15,849 nucleotides of DNA from positions 35,038 to 50,886 of the forward strand of contig JAAVDT010000019.1 in assembly GCA_014801655.1 (NCBI GenBank). The letters run 5' to 3'. The position numbers were made by a program, and so were the translations under genes. This document shows positions 1-7,429 of the stretch, in pieces. Positions within the stretch are counted from its first letter, which is position 1. Every line of letters begins with the position of its first letter. The DNA is from Bacteroides sp. Its GTDB lineage: Bacteria > Bacteroidota > Bacteroidia > Bacteroidales > Muribaculaceae. The notes below the pieces were generated by a model. The model searched no databases. It was not told the origin of the DNA and saw only the letters and a program-made list of their open reading frames with translations.

Positions 1-501
1 AAGACATTCCGCATCGTGACTCCCGATGAGGGCAAAATGGTGCCGGGCATGCAGATGGTCACCTATTATAATATAGCGGCGGCTATCCGCGAGCAGATGG
101 TTGAGCGCGGCTACACGGAAAGCTCCTCATCGCCGCTGCTGATCAATATCGGCATCACCGTTCACAAAGAATTGGCCACCGAGCCCGTGATGCCAAACTA
201 TTATCCCTACTATGGCCCCTATCCCGGCCCGGTGTATAATCCGTTTTTCATGTATCCGCGCCAATATTATTGGCCTGCCTATCAGAATGCTCAGGTCATC
301 ACCGGAATCTATCGCGAGGGTGTGCTGACAATGGATATGGTCAACATCAACGAGAAGCTGCCGCTCTATTCCGCCTCCGTGGCCACGATTCTCAACGGCA
401 ACGGTCAGGCCCAGTTCCGCAATCTCTCGGGCATAGCCGAAGCCGTGCAGACTCTGTTCTCGAAATATCCTGTGCCCCTTCTGCCTCAATATCGTAAATA
501 A
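1..501 (+). CDS. DUF4136-like secreted protein, 3' part
   Basis: The frame is open from the first base of the window, so the start and any signal peptide lie upstream; the GTG at 16 is internal. The visible 166 residues resemble the C-terminal part of DUF4136-type periplasmic or lipoproteins: a segment with NIAAAIREQMVERGY (an amphipathic helix preceding a strand), then PLLINIGITVHKE, a Pro/Tyr-rich loop (about residues 70-95) and a strand pair beginning YREGVLTMDMVN that leads into LPLYSASVATIL. That order, helix with GY end, strand, aromatic loop, then a G.L.(I/M)D(M/L) strand, is what I associate with DUF4136. The biochemical role of the family is unknown. The hydrolase gene starts only 9 bp downstream, so the two are probably co-transcribed. 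The domain call is by eye and moderate. Confidence 0.6.
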   Translation, partial: KTFRIVTPDEGKMVPGMQMVTYYNIAAAIREQMVERGYTESSSSPLLINIGITVHKELATEPVMPNYYPYYGPYPGPVYNPFFMYPRQYYWPAYQNAQVITGIYREGVLTMDMVNINEKLPLYSASVATILNGNGQAQFRNLSGIAEAVQTLFSKYPVPLLPQYRK

Positions 502-510
502 CCGGGAGCG

Positions 511-1536
511 ATGAAACGAATCTTCTCACTCCTGCTCCTTTTGCTTGGGGTGTCGGCTGCAGCGTTTTCGCAGACGTGGCAGCGCGACACCCTCGGCGGT
601 GATTTCCAGTGTCGATATTTCGACCAGGGGAGCGACTATAGCGGCCCGGTCAGAAGCACTTTGGTCAGACTCCTTCCGAAGGAGCGGGCATCTGTTGCCA
701 CACTTTATATCCATGGGTTCAACGACTATTTCTTTCAGGCCGATATGGCCCGGCGGTTTGTAGACCATGGCTATGCCTTCTTCGCCATCGATTTGCGCAA
801 ATACGGTCGCTCGCTGACCAAGGGTCAGAAGCGGTGTCAGGTAAGAAATTTCGATGAATATTCCGCTGACCTCGACTCGGCGTTCGCTGCAATCCGCAGT
901 GAGGGCTACGACCACATCGTGTTGATGGGTCACTCAACCGGTGGACTTGTGGCCACCTATTATCTCGATAGTCATCCCTCCACAAAGGTCGATGCCCTGA
1001 TTCTCAACTCACCCTTTCTCGACTGGAACCTCGGGAAGAAGGAGTGGCTAATCGGTGCCGTCAGCGCTCTGGGGGCGATATTTCCCAACATCGGCATCAG
1101 CTCCGGCAGCGGAACGGCCTATGGCGAAAGCCTCAACGCCGACTATCATGGCGAATGGCAGTTCAACACCGACTGGAAATCAATCACGCCTACTCGTGTC
1201 GACCTGGGCTGGATTCGCGCCGTCAACCAAGCCCAGAAATATGTCCGCAAACACCCCTACGACATCTCTGCGCCGATTCTCCTGATGTATTCCGCCCGAA
1301 GCGTCGATGAGGAGAGCTGGAGCGAGAAGGTCGACCGGGCCGATGCTGTGCTCGATGTGAAAGATATCCGCAAGTATGGCATGCAGCTCGGCCACGATCT
1401 GACGGCAATCAAAGTCAACGGCGGCCGACACGACCTGGTGCTCTCGGAGCCCGACGTCCGCGAACCGCTCTACGACTACATCTTTTCATGGCTTCAGCGA
1501 ACACTCCGGTCAGAAAAAATTTCTATCCGCGCATAG
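511..1536 (+). CDS. Secreted alpha/beta hydrolase (S33 / monoacylglycerol-lipase-like)
   Basis: A 341-aa protein with an N-terminal signal peptide (basic MKR, hydrophobic run 5-18, likely cut near AFSQ 18-21), so periplasmic or surface located. It has the alpha/beta hydrolase layout: an oxyanion-region motif YIHGFNDY (67-73), a strand/loop FAIDLRKYGRS (91-101), the nucleophile elbow GHSTGG with Ser142, and a late GGRHD with His307 as the probable catalytic histidine. The acid is probably one of the Asp residues in 266-282 (around SVDEESW and ADAVLDV), but I cannot fix which. The family hydrolyses esters or lipids; the substrate here is not evident. The start is ATG 511 after a GGGAG Shine-Dalgarno-like sequence, 9 bp behind the DUF4136-like gene. 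Confidence 0.85.
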   Translation: MKRIFSLLLLLLGVSAAAFSQTWQRDTLGGDFQCRYFDQGSDYSGPVRSTLVRLLPKERASVATLYIHGFNDYFFQADMARRFVDHGYAFFAIDLRKYGRSLTKGQKRCQVRNFDEYSADLDSAFAAIRSEGYDHIVLMGHSTGGLVATYYLDSHPSTKVDALILNSPFLDWNLGKKEWLIGAVSALGAIFPNIGISSGSGTAYGESLNADYHGEWQFNTDWKSITPTRVDLGWIRAVNQAQKYVRKHPYDISAPILLMYSARSVDEESWSEKVDRADAVLDVKDIRKYGMQLGHDLTAIKVNGGRHDLVLSEPDVREPLYDYIFSWLQRTLRSEKISIRA

Positions 1537-1616
1537 AACCATTTACATTCATTGAGTGTTATTATTGCAGAAAACCACAAAACGAAATCTATAACTCGCT
1601 TCAAACGCACAACAAT

Positions 1617-2210
1617 ATGAAAGAAACTATCTACACACAGCCCGCACTTCCCTATGCCAACGATGCACTTGCTCCCGCCATTTCGGCCGAGACCATCGAA
1701 TATCATTATGGCAAACATGAGAAAGCATATATCGACAATCTCAACAAAATGATTGAGGGAACCGAATATGAAGACATGGCGCTGGAAGATATTATCCGCA
1801 AGGCCGACGGCGCTCTGTTCAACAATGCCTCGCAGGCGTGGAATCATATCTTCTATTTCTTCACCTTCGCCCCCAACGGCGCAAAGGAACCCACAGGCGA
1901 ACTGCGCAAAGCCATCGACCTTCAGTTTGGCTCTTTCGAGCAGTTTAAGAAAGACTTCGTCGACGCCGGCGTGAAATTGTTCGGCAGCGGCTGGGTGTGG
2001 CTCTGCTGCGATGAAGACGGCAAGCTCGTCATTGTTCAGAAATCAAATGCCGGCAACCCTCTGACCGACGGCCTCATTCCCCTCCTGACATTTGACGTCT
2101 GGGAACACGCCTACTATATCGACTACAAGAATCTTCGAGCCAAGGCTCTTGAACAACTCTGGGACATCGTCGACTGGGACGTTGTCAGCAGCAGATACGA
2201 AATTGACTGA
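1617..2210 (+). CDS. sodB: Superoxide dismutase [Fe] (Fe/Mn family)
   Basis: A 197-aa full-length Fe/Mn superoxide dismutase converting superoxide to peroxide and oxygen; cytoplasmic, with no signal peptide. The N-terminus (LPYANDALAPAISAETIEYHYGKH) is diagnostic. Metal ligands are His30 (EYHYGKH), His77 (QAWNH), Asp160 and His164 (FDVWEH). Gln73 in NNASQAWNH matches the iron-type active-site glutamine, whereas Mn enzymes carry the glutamine elsewhere. The segment KSNAGNPLT (142-150) is like the Porphyromonas gingivalis enzyme, but the residue two before the Asp ligand is Thr158 instead of the Gly found there. The frame is open upstream to 1488, but ATG 1617 is chosen because it gives the family's normal N-terminus; the upstream start would overlap the hydrolase gene. 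An intrinsic terminator follows at 2301-2331. I could not find a convincing promoter in the 80-bp gap upstream. Confidence 0.95.
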   Translation: MKETIYTQPALPYANDALAPAISAETIEYHYGKHEKAYIDNLNKMIEGTEYEDMALEDIIRKADGALFNNASQAWNHIFYFFTFAPNGAKEPTGELRKAIDLQFGSFEQFKKDFVDAGVKLFGSGWVWLCCDEDGKLVIVQKSNAGNPLTDGLIPLLTFDVWEHAYYIDYKNLRAKALEQLWDIVDWDVVSSRYEID

Positions 2211-2300
2211 CAGATTCTGAACCGCTCACATCCGACGGTTCACATCCTCAGCCTAACCACAAAGTCTTATATTTTATAAGCATAATGTGATGAATGGAGA

Positions 2301-2331
2301 GGGCGGTACTTGTGAAAGCACCGCCCTTTTT
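2301..2331 (+). terminator. Intrinsic terminator after sodB
   Basis: Stem GGGCGGT (2301-2307) pairs with ACCGCCC (2320-2326), continued inward by CTT/AAG (2309-2311/2316-2318) across an A-C mismatch, loop GTGA, followed directly by TTTTT (2327-2331). A typical Rho-independent terminator for the sod transcript. Its T tract also forms part of the next gene's predicted -33 element. Confidence 0.85.
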
Positions 2332-2360
2332 GCTATTTCAAAAAATTTGCTGTATATTTG
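2329..2360 (+). promoter_or_regulatory. Bacteroidia-type promoter for the S41 peptidase gene
   Basis: TTTG at 2329-2332 and TATATTTG at 2353-2360 are separated by exactly 20 bp, matching the Bacteroidia sigma-factor consensus (TTTG, 19-21 bp, TAnnTTTG). The first ATG of the disrupted S41 gene (2394) lies 33 bp past the -7 box. The -33 element overlaps the T tract of the preceding terminator. Confidence 0.7.
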
Positions 2361-2393
2361 TGAATTAGAATAATTTTTAATCTTGCTTATGTT

Positions 2394-2519
2394 ATGATCG
2401 GAAGACGGATTCTGCAAGTTTTGTTACTTGCTGTCGTGAGCGGAGGAGCTGTATCGGCGCAGAAAAAGATATTTTATCCCGGGGCACCATCGGTAGATGT
2501 TATCATAGATAGATGGTAA
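2394..2519 (+). pseudogene. Detached N-terminus (signal peptide) of the S41 peptidase
   Basis: A 41-codon frame starting ATG 2394 encodes a clear Sec signal peptide: basic MIGRRI, hydrophobic LQVLLLAVVSGGAV, cleavage region SAQ (residues 21-23), then KKIFYPGAPSVDVIIDRW and a stop at 2517-2519. It sits directly behind a good promoter. Removing one copy of the ATAG unit at 2505-2514 changes the end to VDVIIDGNRVENCWTVMPSINPDVF, running in frame into the peptidase that begins at 2545. The intact gene would span 2394-4044 and encode 548 aa. This is therefore the broken-off 5' end of the next gene and not an independent peptide. Confidence 0.8.
2505..2514 (+). repeat. ATAG tandem duplication causing a frameshift
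   Basis: The sequence reads ATAG-ATAG-AT, two and a half copies of a 4-bp unit. Deleting one unit restores one continuous reading frame from the signal peptide to the S41 peptidase. The mutation looks like replication slippage, although an assembly or sequencing error cannot be excluded from one sequence. Confidence 0.75.
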
Positions 2520-2544
2520 TCGGGTAGAGAATTGTTGGACTGTT

Positions 2545-4044
2545 ATGCCTTCGATTAACCCGGATGTTTTTCAAACTACGGCTAAGGAAATCATATTTAT
2601 CTCTGATAGAGATACTCTTAAGATTGACCAACTCAAGGAATGGGAAACGTTTGATTTTGCCATGGTGACAAATGAGGGCGATACTGCCAATGTCAGAGTT
2701 GAACGCATGGCCGCTAATCCATTTGAAAATCCCTCTCCTCAGTTATTGAAAGTATCTCCTTCAGGAGTTTTGACAAAATCTCAGGCTCAGTTTGATATTG
2801 ACGCAATGATATATACTTTGAGCCAGGTTCATCCTGATATATTTTCAACTTGTAGTCAGGCAGAGCTATTTCAGGCCGTTAATAGGGCAAAGGCAGCGTT
2901 ACCCGACTCGGTTTCGCCCGTCGACCTGTATCGGGTAGCTGCGCCCATTGTTGCTATGATTGGCGATGGTCACACAAATCTGAATTTTCCGTATAACAGT
3001 ATATTCACCCGGCAAAGCAAGCAATTACCCGTATTTGTAGATGTGTTGCCCGACAAAACCCTATCATGTCGTTCGAGTCTTGATTCAATAATTGGCAGAG
3101 GCGACAAGGTGTTATCTATCAATGGAATCAGCTCGGATAGTATCGTGAATGCCATGTTGCCATTTGTAAGCGGAGAGAAAACTCACTTCAAATTATCAAG
3201 AGTCAATTCATTGTTTTCCGCTTTACAAAAAATGCTTTTCGATGCAGATGAATATGTGGTCCGTTATCAACCGAAAGGTTCTAAGAAGATATTGAGCCAC
3301 GTATTCCCCGGAAGCACGTATGATGAAATTATGCAACGTTGCCCAAAAGTTCGTTCGGGTAATAAGCATGATATTTATTCCTTTGAGGTCGATAGTGTCA
3401 ACAATGTCGCTGTTATGGATTTCAGAGAGTTCTCTAATACAAACCGAATGGTGCATTTTGCCGATTCGATGTTCAGAGAATTAAAAAATAAGAATATCAC
3501 CAATCTGATAATAGACCTGCGCAATAATGGCGGAGGCAATAGCGAGGTTGGTGACATCTTGCTGCAGTATATTTCTCCGGAACCGTTTGTGCAGATGGAA
3601 AAGAGTTTGATTCGTGTCACACCGACAACCGCAAAGTTAATAGGTAATGGTTCTATAACTCCGATGTTTGAACTTTTTGAAACAAATCCCTCGGATTACA
3701 TCTTGCCCAGAACTGTTGATCAAGGACATTATAACGGAAAGGTTTATCTTCTGACTTCAAATTCCACATTCTCCTCCGCAGGCTCTTTTGCCTGGGCCTT
3801 CAAGGTGTGTGGCATGGGAACCGTGATTGGCGAAGAGACCGGCGGAATGAATGTAGCTTATGGTGATATTCTGTCCTACGATTTACCCATATCGCAATTG
3901 AATATGTCAATATCATTTAAGCGATTCTGGCAATTTAGAGCCGATGAAAAAGATATTCATGGCACTATTCCGGATATATCTGTTCCGTCGTCAAGAGCAC
4001 TTGATGAGGCAATGAAACTTGCCAAAAAGAACAAGCGAAAATAG
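2545..4044 (+). CDS. S41-family peptidase (C-terminal-processing-like), 5' frameshifted
   Basis: The open frame from ATG 2545 gives 499 aa. Coding sense begins earlier (2509) but is cut from its signal peptide by the ATAG duplication. Residues 80-150 form the N-terminal helical part ending in a GDGHTNL motif typical of S41 tricorn/CtpA-like proteins; about 160-205 is PDZ-like (GDKVLSINGISSDSI); the peptidase core starts near 285 with DFREF, LIIDLRNNGGGN (321-332), then TSNSTFSSAG (404-413) with Ser411 as likely nucleophile, and GTVIGEETGG (425-434). S41 enzymes usually pair this Ser with a Lys, which I cannot place reliably. The intact product would be an exported serine peptidase; the substrate is unknown. 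As it stands, a product from 2545 would lack a signal peptide and probably stay in the cytoplasm. Confidence 0.85.
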   Translation: MPSINPDVFQTTAKEIIFISDRDTLKIDQLKEWETFDFAMVTNEGDTANVRVERMAANPFENPSPQLLKVSPSGVLTKSQAQFDIDAMIYTLSQVHPDIFSTCSQAELFQAVNRAKAALPDSVSPVDLYRVAAPIVAMIGDGHTNLNFPYNSIFTRQSKQLPVFVDVLPDKTLSCRSSLDSIIGRGDKVLSINGISSDSIVNAMLPFVSGEKTHFKLSRVNSLFSALQKMLFDADEYVVRYQPKGSKKILSHVFPGSTYDEIMQRCPKVRSGNKHDIYSFEVDSVNNVAVMDFREFSNTNRMVHFADSMFRELKNKNITNLIIDLRNNGGGNSEVGDILLQYISPEPFVQMEKSLIRVTPTTAKLIGNGSITPMFELFETNPSDYILPRTVDQGHYNGKVYLLTSNSTFSSAGSFAWAFKVCGMGTVIGEETGGMNVAYGDILSYDLPISQLNMSISFKRFWQFRADEKDIHGTIPDISVPSSRALDEAMKLAKKNKRK

Positions 4045-4066
4045 CAAGACCCAATTACTTCAAAAG

Positions 4067-4101
4067 ATAGCGGCCGCAGGCATCTTGCCTGCGGCCGCTA
4101 T
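4067..4101. other. Perfect 16-bp inverted repeat (hairpin)
   Basis: Arms at 4067-4082 and 4086-4101 (TAGCGGCCGCAGGCA and its exact complement, plus one A-T pair) flank the 3-nt loop TCT. The hairpin lies 22 bp after the S41 stop and has no T tract on either side, so it could be a non-classical terminator, an mRNA 3'-end stabiliser or an intergenic repeat. The arms contain the 8-bp palindrome GCGGCCGC. Confidence 0.6.
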
Positions 4102-4154
4102 ACTTGGCATATATACTGAAACCGGAAATTTCTTTTCAGCTCAGTCGAGCATCG

Positions 4155-4185
4155 TTGGATGCACCATAATATTTTAGTAATTTTG
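4155..4185 (+). promoter_or_regulatory. Bacteroidia-type promoter for the WYL/AlbA gene
   Basis: TTG at 4155-4157 and TAATTTTG at 4178-4185 with a 20-bp spacer match the TTG/TAnnTTTG consensus. The ATG at 4231 lies about 45 bp beyond the -7 box, leaving a short A/T-rich leader with no strong Shine-Dalgarno sequence, as is common in this group. Confidence 0.65.
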
Positions 4186-4230
4186 TGCTGACATTATTTT
4201 ATTTATTCTTTACACAAAAAACTATTTATT

Positions 4231-7200
4231 ATGGGAACCTTCTGGCTTAAAGTTAAAAAGGAGTATATTGAGGAGAATTTAGATGATTTGTTGAGATATC
4301 TGCGAGGCTATGATTATAAGAAAAGTCCTATGGGCGACAGTGATTTTATGTCGACCATTGATTGCATGACATCTTATTGCGATGAGCTTGCCGACGATTA
4401 TCTTCGCCGCCCCGTCTATGAAGATGAAGCTGCCGACAGTGGCGCATCCTCGACCGCGATAAAGATTATGGCCGCTACGATGATTGCCCGCTACAATAGC
4501 GGAATGGATGCCTCGCGCCAGGCGTTTCAGCTCGTGTCGACTTTTCTGGCTACGAATGTCAATGTGTCGCCTGAGATAAGAGACTGTCTGTGGAGCATCA
4601 TAGTCAGGCTGATGAGGGGAGGCGTGATTGAAAAGCTGCTGCTTTCGTGGTCGGTGCTTGAGATGTCGGAATTTGTTCAGCCTCTTATTCATCAGTTTGC
4701 CTCGGGCACGGTCATCAGCGATTCTCACGCCAAGGTGGTGGTTGAGAACAAAGGCATGGCTTTGCTCGACTCTGATCGCCTGCTGAAACTGTTCCCGACC
4801 ATGAATGTGGCCGATTTCGAACGCTCCGATTCAGCTTCGCTCATTGCCACTTCGGGCAATCAGGTGGAGGTGATGGTAGCCGCCGACGATGTTGAGCCTT
4901 TGCGCGAGTTTGCCGATCTCGACGGCGCAATGAGAAATCTGTTCAATCATCAGAACGAAATCCAGCCGGCCGGCATAGTCAAGAAAGATTATGCCCCGGG
5001 CGACAGGCTGAGCGTCGTTGTCACCTCCATAACCAAGTTTGGCGAAAGCTACAATGTCAAGGCCGTCAGCATCGACCCCCGTTTTAATGAGATTGAGGGT
5101 TATATCCGATTCTCAACGTTTGCCCATCGTCCGGTCAACTCCAATATGCTTTCAGCGCTCAAGGAGGGCGACATTGTCAATGCTATACTCGAATTTGACG
5201 GCGATAAAGCGAAATTCAACATCTCCGCCGAGTTTGAGGAAATCTACCGCGACTTCGTCTATAGCGAATACAATGACTATCAGATTGAAGCCATCTTCAG
5301 TCACGAAGAAGACTGGGGCTCGGTGTGGATCACTCGCGACGGTGTGCGCGTGGTCATCCATAACGAGATAATGGACAAGCTCCATGATGAGGACTATGAA
5401 GCATTTGAATTTGTTGAGCAGCGCAAAATCAGCCGCCTGCCCATCTGGATTCGCACATATAAATCCATCAAGGAGGTGCCCATCACTCAGCAGCTCCGCA
5501 TCTATGCCCTGCCGGATGTCGACCTCGCCGAGGATGCCGAGGTCATCGACACGTTCAACATGCTCGACGCCGACCGCGAGATGACCGGCATCTTCCTCGA
5601 CTATTGTGCCGAAGACCAGATTTCGCTTCGCGCCAAAAACCGGTTTGACGGAGTGGCCGATGCCGCCGGACTCATCCCACTGTCGCGTCTGCTGATGCTC
5701 GAAGCGCGCAGCAACGACATCTCCACACGCAACCGCCTGCTCTATCTCTCGGCAGCCCGTATGCTGCTCAACATTGCCGGCCGCGAAGACGACTGCAACT
5801 TTCTCTACCTTGAGATTCGCTTCTTGCGCCGAATAGTCGATTTCGTGCAAAACCGTCCCATCGGCAACCTGATGCTCGACGAACACACCATCCGCTATCC
5901 TCGCGCAACGACCTATCAGCAGATCATCGGCAGCCTGATGAAATATAAAAATCCCGAGCCTTCGAGTGTCAAGCTCGTGCAGTCCGACGACCTTCTGACC
6001 GACAATGAAGTGGATCTCGCCCAGATTGACGCCCTTGTGCTTGCCTCAAACACCATCGTCGACATCGTGGGCCAGACAGAACTCAACAACATCAAGCGGT
6101 CGCTCTCCGATGCGCTCAATGTCGAGGATGAATTCCGCTCGATTCTTAACGAACGCACATTCTACGGCGTTGAAAGCATCTCGCTCGAATTCAAGAAATC
6201 CATCGTCTTCCCCCCGCTCAATCGCCGCCGCTACTCTCGCGAAGCCGCTGACCCCGAGCTGCAGCAGTGGGCCATCATGAAAGCCGTGTGCGGCTTCCTC
6301 AACTCCCGCAGCGGAGGCAAGCTGATTCTCGGAGTCAACGACTCCGGCTATGCCGACGGACTGGAAGAAGACATCGCCACGCTCTACAGACTGAAGCTCA
6401 TCAAGGAGCCCAACATCGACAACTATCGCCTCTACGTTCAGCGCATCCTCGACAGAGCATTCGTGGCAGCATCTGAGTCAGCTCCGTCAACCGACATAGG
6501 CGTCATGAACATCACCTACGAGATTGAAAGAAACTCCGAAGACCGCGAACTGCTCCACATCAACATCACCCCCTACATCTACGACCTGGTGAAGTTTGCC
6601 CAGACACCTCCCACTGACTACGCCGAATCATATGTTCGCCACAGCGGACGCACCATGCCCGTCACCCGCGAGCTCCAGTCGGAAATCGAAATCTATAAGC
6701 GTAAGCAAGCCAATGCCAACACATCATCGTCAGACATCGTGCGTCTGCGCGAGGCGATGAAAAACCGCAAAGTGGTTAAACTCCACGCCTACACCTCGGC
6801 ATCCGGCACCTCCGACCGCCTCATCGAAGTCTACAAAATCTGGGAAAAACAGGGTCTCATCTACGGCTACGACACCGTCCGACGCACTGCGCGAATCTAC
6901 AAAGCCACCCGCTGGACCTCAATCGAAGTAACCCCCAACACATGGAAAGATCCCAAAGCCGAAATCAACGTCGAAATAGACCCCTTCGGCTTCATAGTGT
7001 CAAATAAAAACACCCACAGCGTCGACATCCTCCTCACCAAATACGCCTCCCTGCTGCTCAAAGAAGAATATCCCGCCGTCAAAATCGAAGAAAACAAAAT
7101 GACATCCACCGCCGCCAAATACCCCCACCGCTTCCGAGCTATCGTCAGCTCCCTCAGCGGCATAGCCCGCTTCTGCATGGGTCTCCCCGGCAACATAGAA

Positions 7201-7254
7201 ATCCGCTCCCAATCCCTAATAGACCACATCGCCTCCCTCCAATCCTTCACCTGA
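4231..7254 (+). CDS. Multidomain protein: S1/OB-like, AlbA_2 (Schlafen-type) and WYL-like domains
   Basis: A 1007-aa cytoplasmic protein with no signal or membrane segment. Residues 1-240 are an acidic, mostly helical N-terminus I do not recognise. Residues about 255-335 look like an S1/OB-type beta-barrel (PGDRLSVVVTSITKFGESYNVKAV, then KEGDIVNAILEFDGDKAKFNI). Residues 340-640 are unassigned. Residues about 648-820 fit AlbA_2: SLEFKKS (651-657), a helix ending CGFLNSRSGGKLILGVND (687-704), GYADGLEED (707-714) and YVRHSGRTMPVT (801-812). Residues about 838-905 resemble a WYL domain (NRKVVKLHAYTS, then LIYGYDTVRRTARIYKATRW), followed by a WCX-like end (916-1003). WYL modules bind ligands in many transcription and defence regulators; AlbA_2 is found in predicted nucleic-acid-binding proteins. 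The gene appears monocistronic. Function unknown; a nucleic-acid-related regulatory role is inference. Confidence 0.75.
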   Translation: MGTFWLKVKKEYIEENLDDLLRYLRGYDYKKSPMGDSDFMSTIDCMTSYCDELADDYLRRPVYEDEAADSGASSTAIKIMAATMIARYNSGMDASRQAFQLVSTFLATNVNVSPEIRDCLWSIIVRLMRGGVIEKLLLSWSVLEMSEFVQPLIHQFASGTVISDSHAKVVVENKGMALLDSDRLLKLFPTMNVADFERSDSASLIATSGNQVEVMVAADDVEPLREFADLDGAMRNLFNHQNEIQPAGIVKKDYAPGDRLSVVVTSITKFGESYNVKAVSIDPRFNEIEGYIRFSTFAHRPVNSNMLSALKEGDIVNAILEFDGDKAKFNISAEFEEIYRDFVYSEYNDYQIEAIFSHEEDWGSVWITRDGVRVVIHNEIMDKLHDEDYEAFEFVEQRKISRLPIWIRTYKSIKEVPITQQLRIYALPDVDLAEDAEVIDTFNMLDADREMTGIFLDYCAEDQISLRAKNRFDGVADAAGLIPLSRLLMLEARSNDISTRNRLLYLSAARMLLNIAGREDDCNFLYLEIRFLRRIVDFVQNRPIGNLMLDEHTIRYPRATTYQQIIGSLMKYKNPEPSSVKLVQSDDLLTDNEVDLAQIDALVLASNTIVDIVGQTELNNIKRSLSDALNVEDEFRSILNERTFYGVESISLEFKKSIVFPPLNRRRYSREAADPELQQWAIMKAVCGFLNSRSGGKLILGVNDSGYADGLEEDIATLYRLKLIKEPNIDNYRLYVQRILDRAFVAASESAPSTDIGVMNITYEIERNSEDRELLHINITPYIYDLVKFAQTPPTDYAESYVRHSGRTMPVTRELQSEIEIYKRKQANANTSSSDIVRLREAMKNRKVVKLHAYTSASGTSDRLIEVYKIWEKQGLIYGYDTVRRTARIYKATRWTSIEVTPNTWKDPKAEINVEIDPFGFIVSNKNTHSVDILLTKYASLLLKEEYPAVKIEENKMTSTAAKYPHRFRAIVSSLSGIARFCMGLPGNIEIRSQSLIDHIASLQSFT

Positions 7255-7297
7255 CCCCCAGTCACCCAAAGACAGTAGCCACAACAATATTCGGTAT

Positions 7298-7359
7298 ATA
7301 TCAGCACCATTGATTAATGTTCCTTACAACAATCAGTGGTGTTGATATTTTTGTTTTTT
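7298..7359 (+). terminator. Strong intrinsic terminator after the WYL/AlbA gene
   Basis: An 18-bp stem (7298-7315 with 7331-7348, core ATCAGCACCATTGATT against AATCAGTGGTGTTGAT, only two G-U wobbles) encloses a 15-nt loop and is followed by a T-rich run (7348-7359, TTTTGTTTTTTC). It insulates the upstream gene from the island that follows. Confidence 0.85.
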
Positions 7360-7416
7360 CATCTGCGATTCTGAAAATTTTTTGCAGGACAGATGATAAA
7401 ATTCAAAAATAATAAT

Positions 7417-7424
7417 TACCTTTG
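7417..7424 (+). promoter_or_regulatory. Candidate -7 box (TACCTTTG)
   Basis: TACCTTTG is an exact TAnnTTTG match and starts a stretch with strong secondary structure. No good TTG lies 19-21 bp upstream, so only half of the promoter consensus is present. If active, transcription would begin near 7430, at the base of the first hairpin, and could run into the peptide-modification island as its leader. Confidence 0.4.
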
Positions 7425-7429
7425 CCATG

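Noticed and set aside
1488..1616. N-terminal extension of the superoxide dismutase frame
   Set aside because: It overlaps the hydrolase gene's 3' end, has no family similarity, and ATG 1617 gives the normal SOD N-terminus.
2218..2242. Hairpin TGAACCG/CGGTTCA after sodB
   Set aside because: A 7-bp stem with an 11-nt loop and no T tract; the real terminator is at 2301-2331.
5152..5886. 244-aa minus-strand ORF inside the WYL/AlbA gene
   Set aside because: Val/Glu/Asp-rich mirror of the sense codons with no recognisable domain; the sense frame is a single 1007-codon gene.
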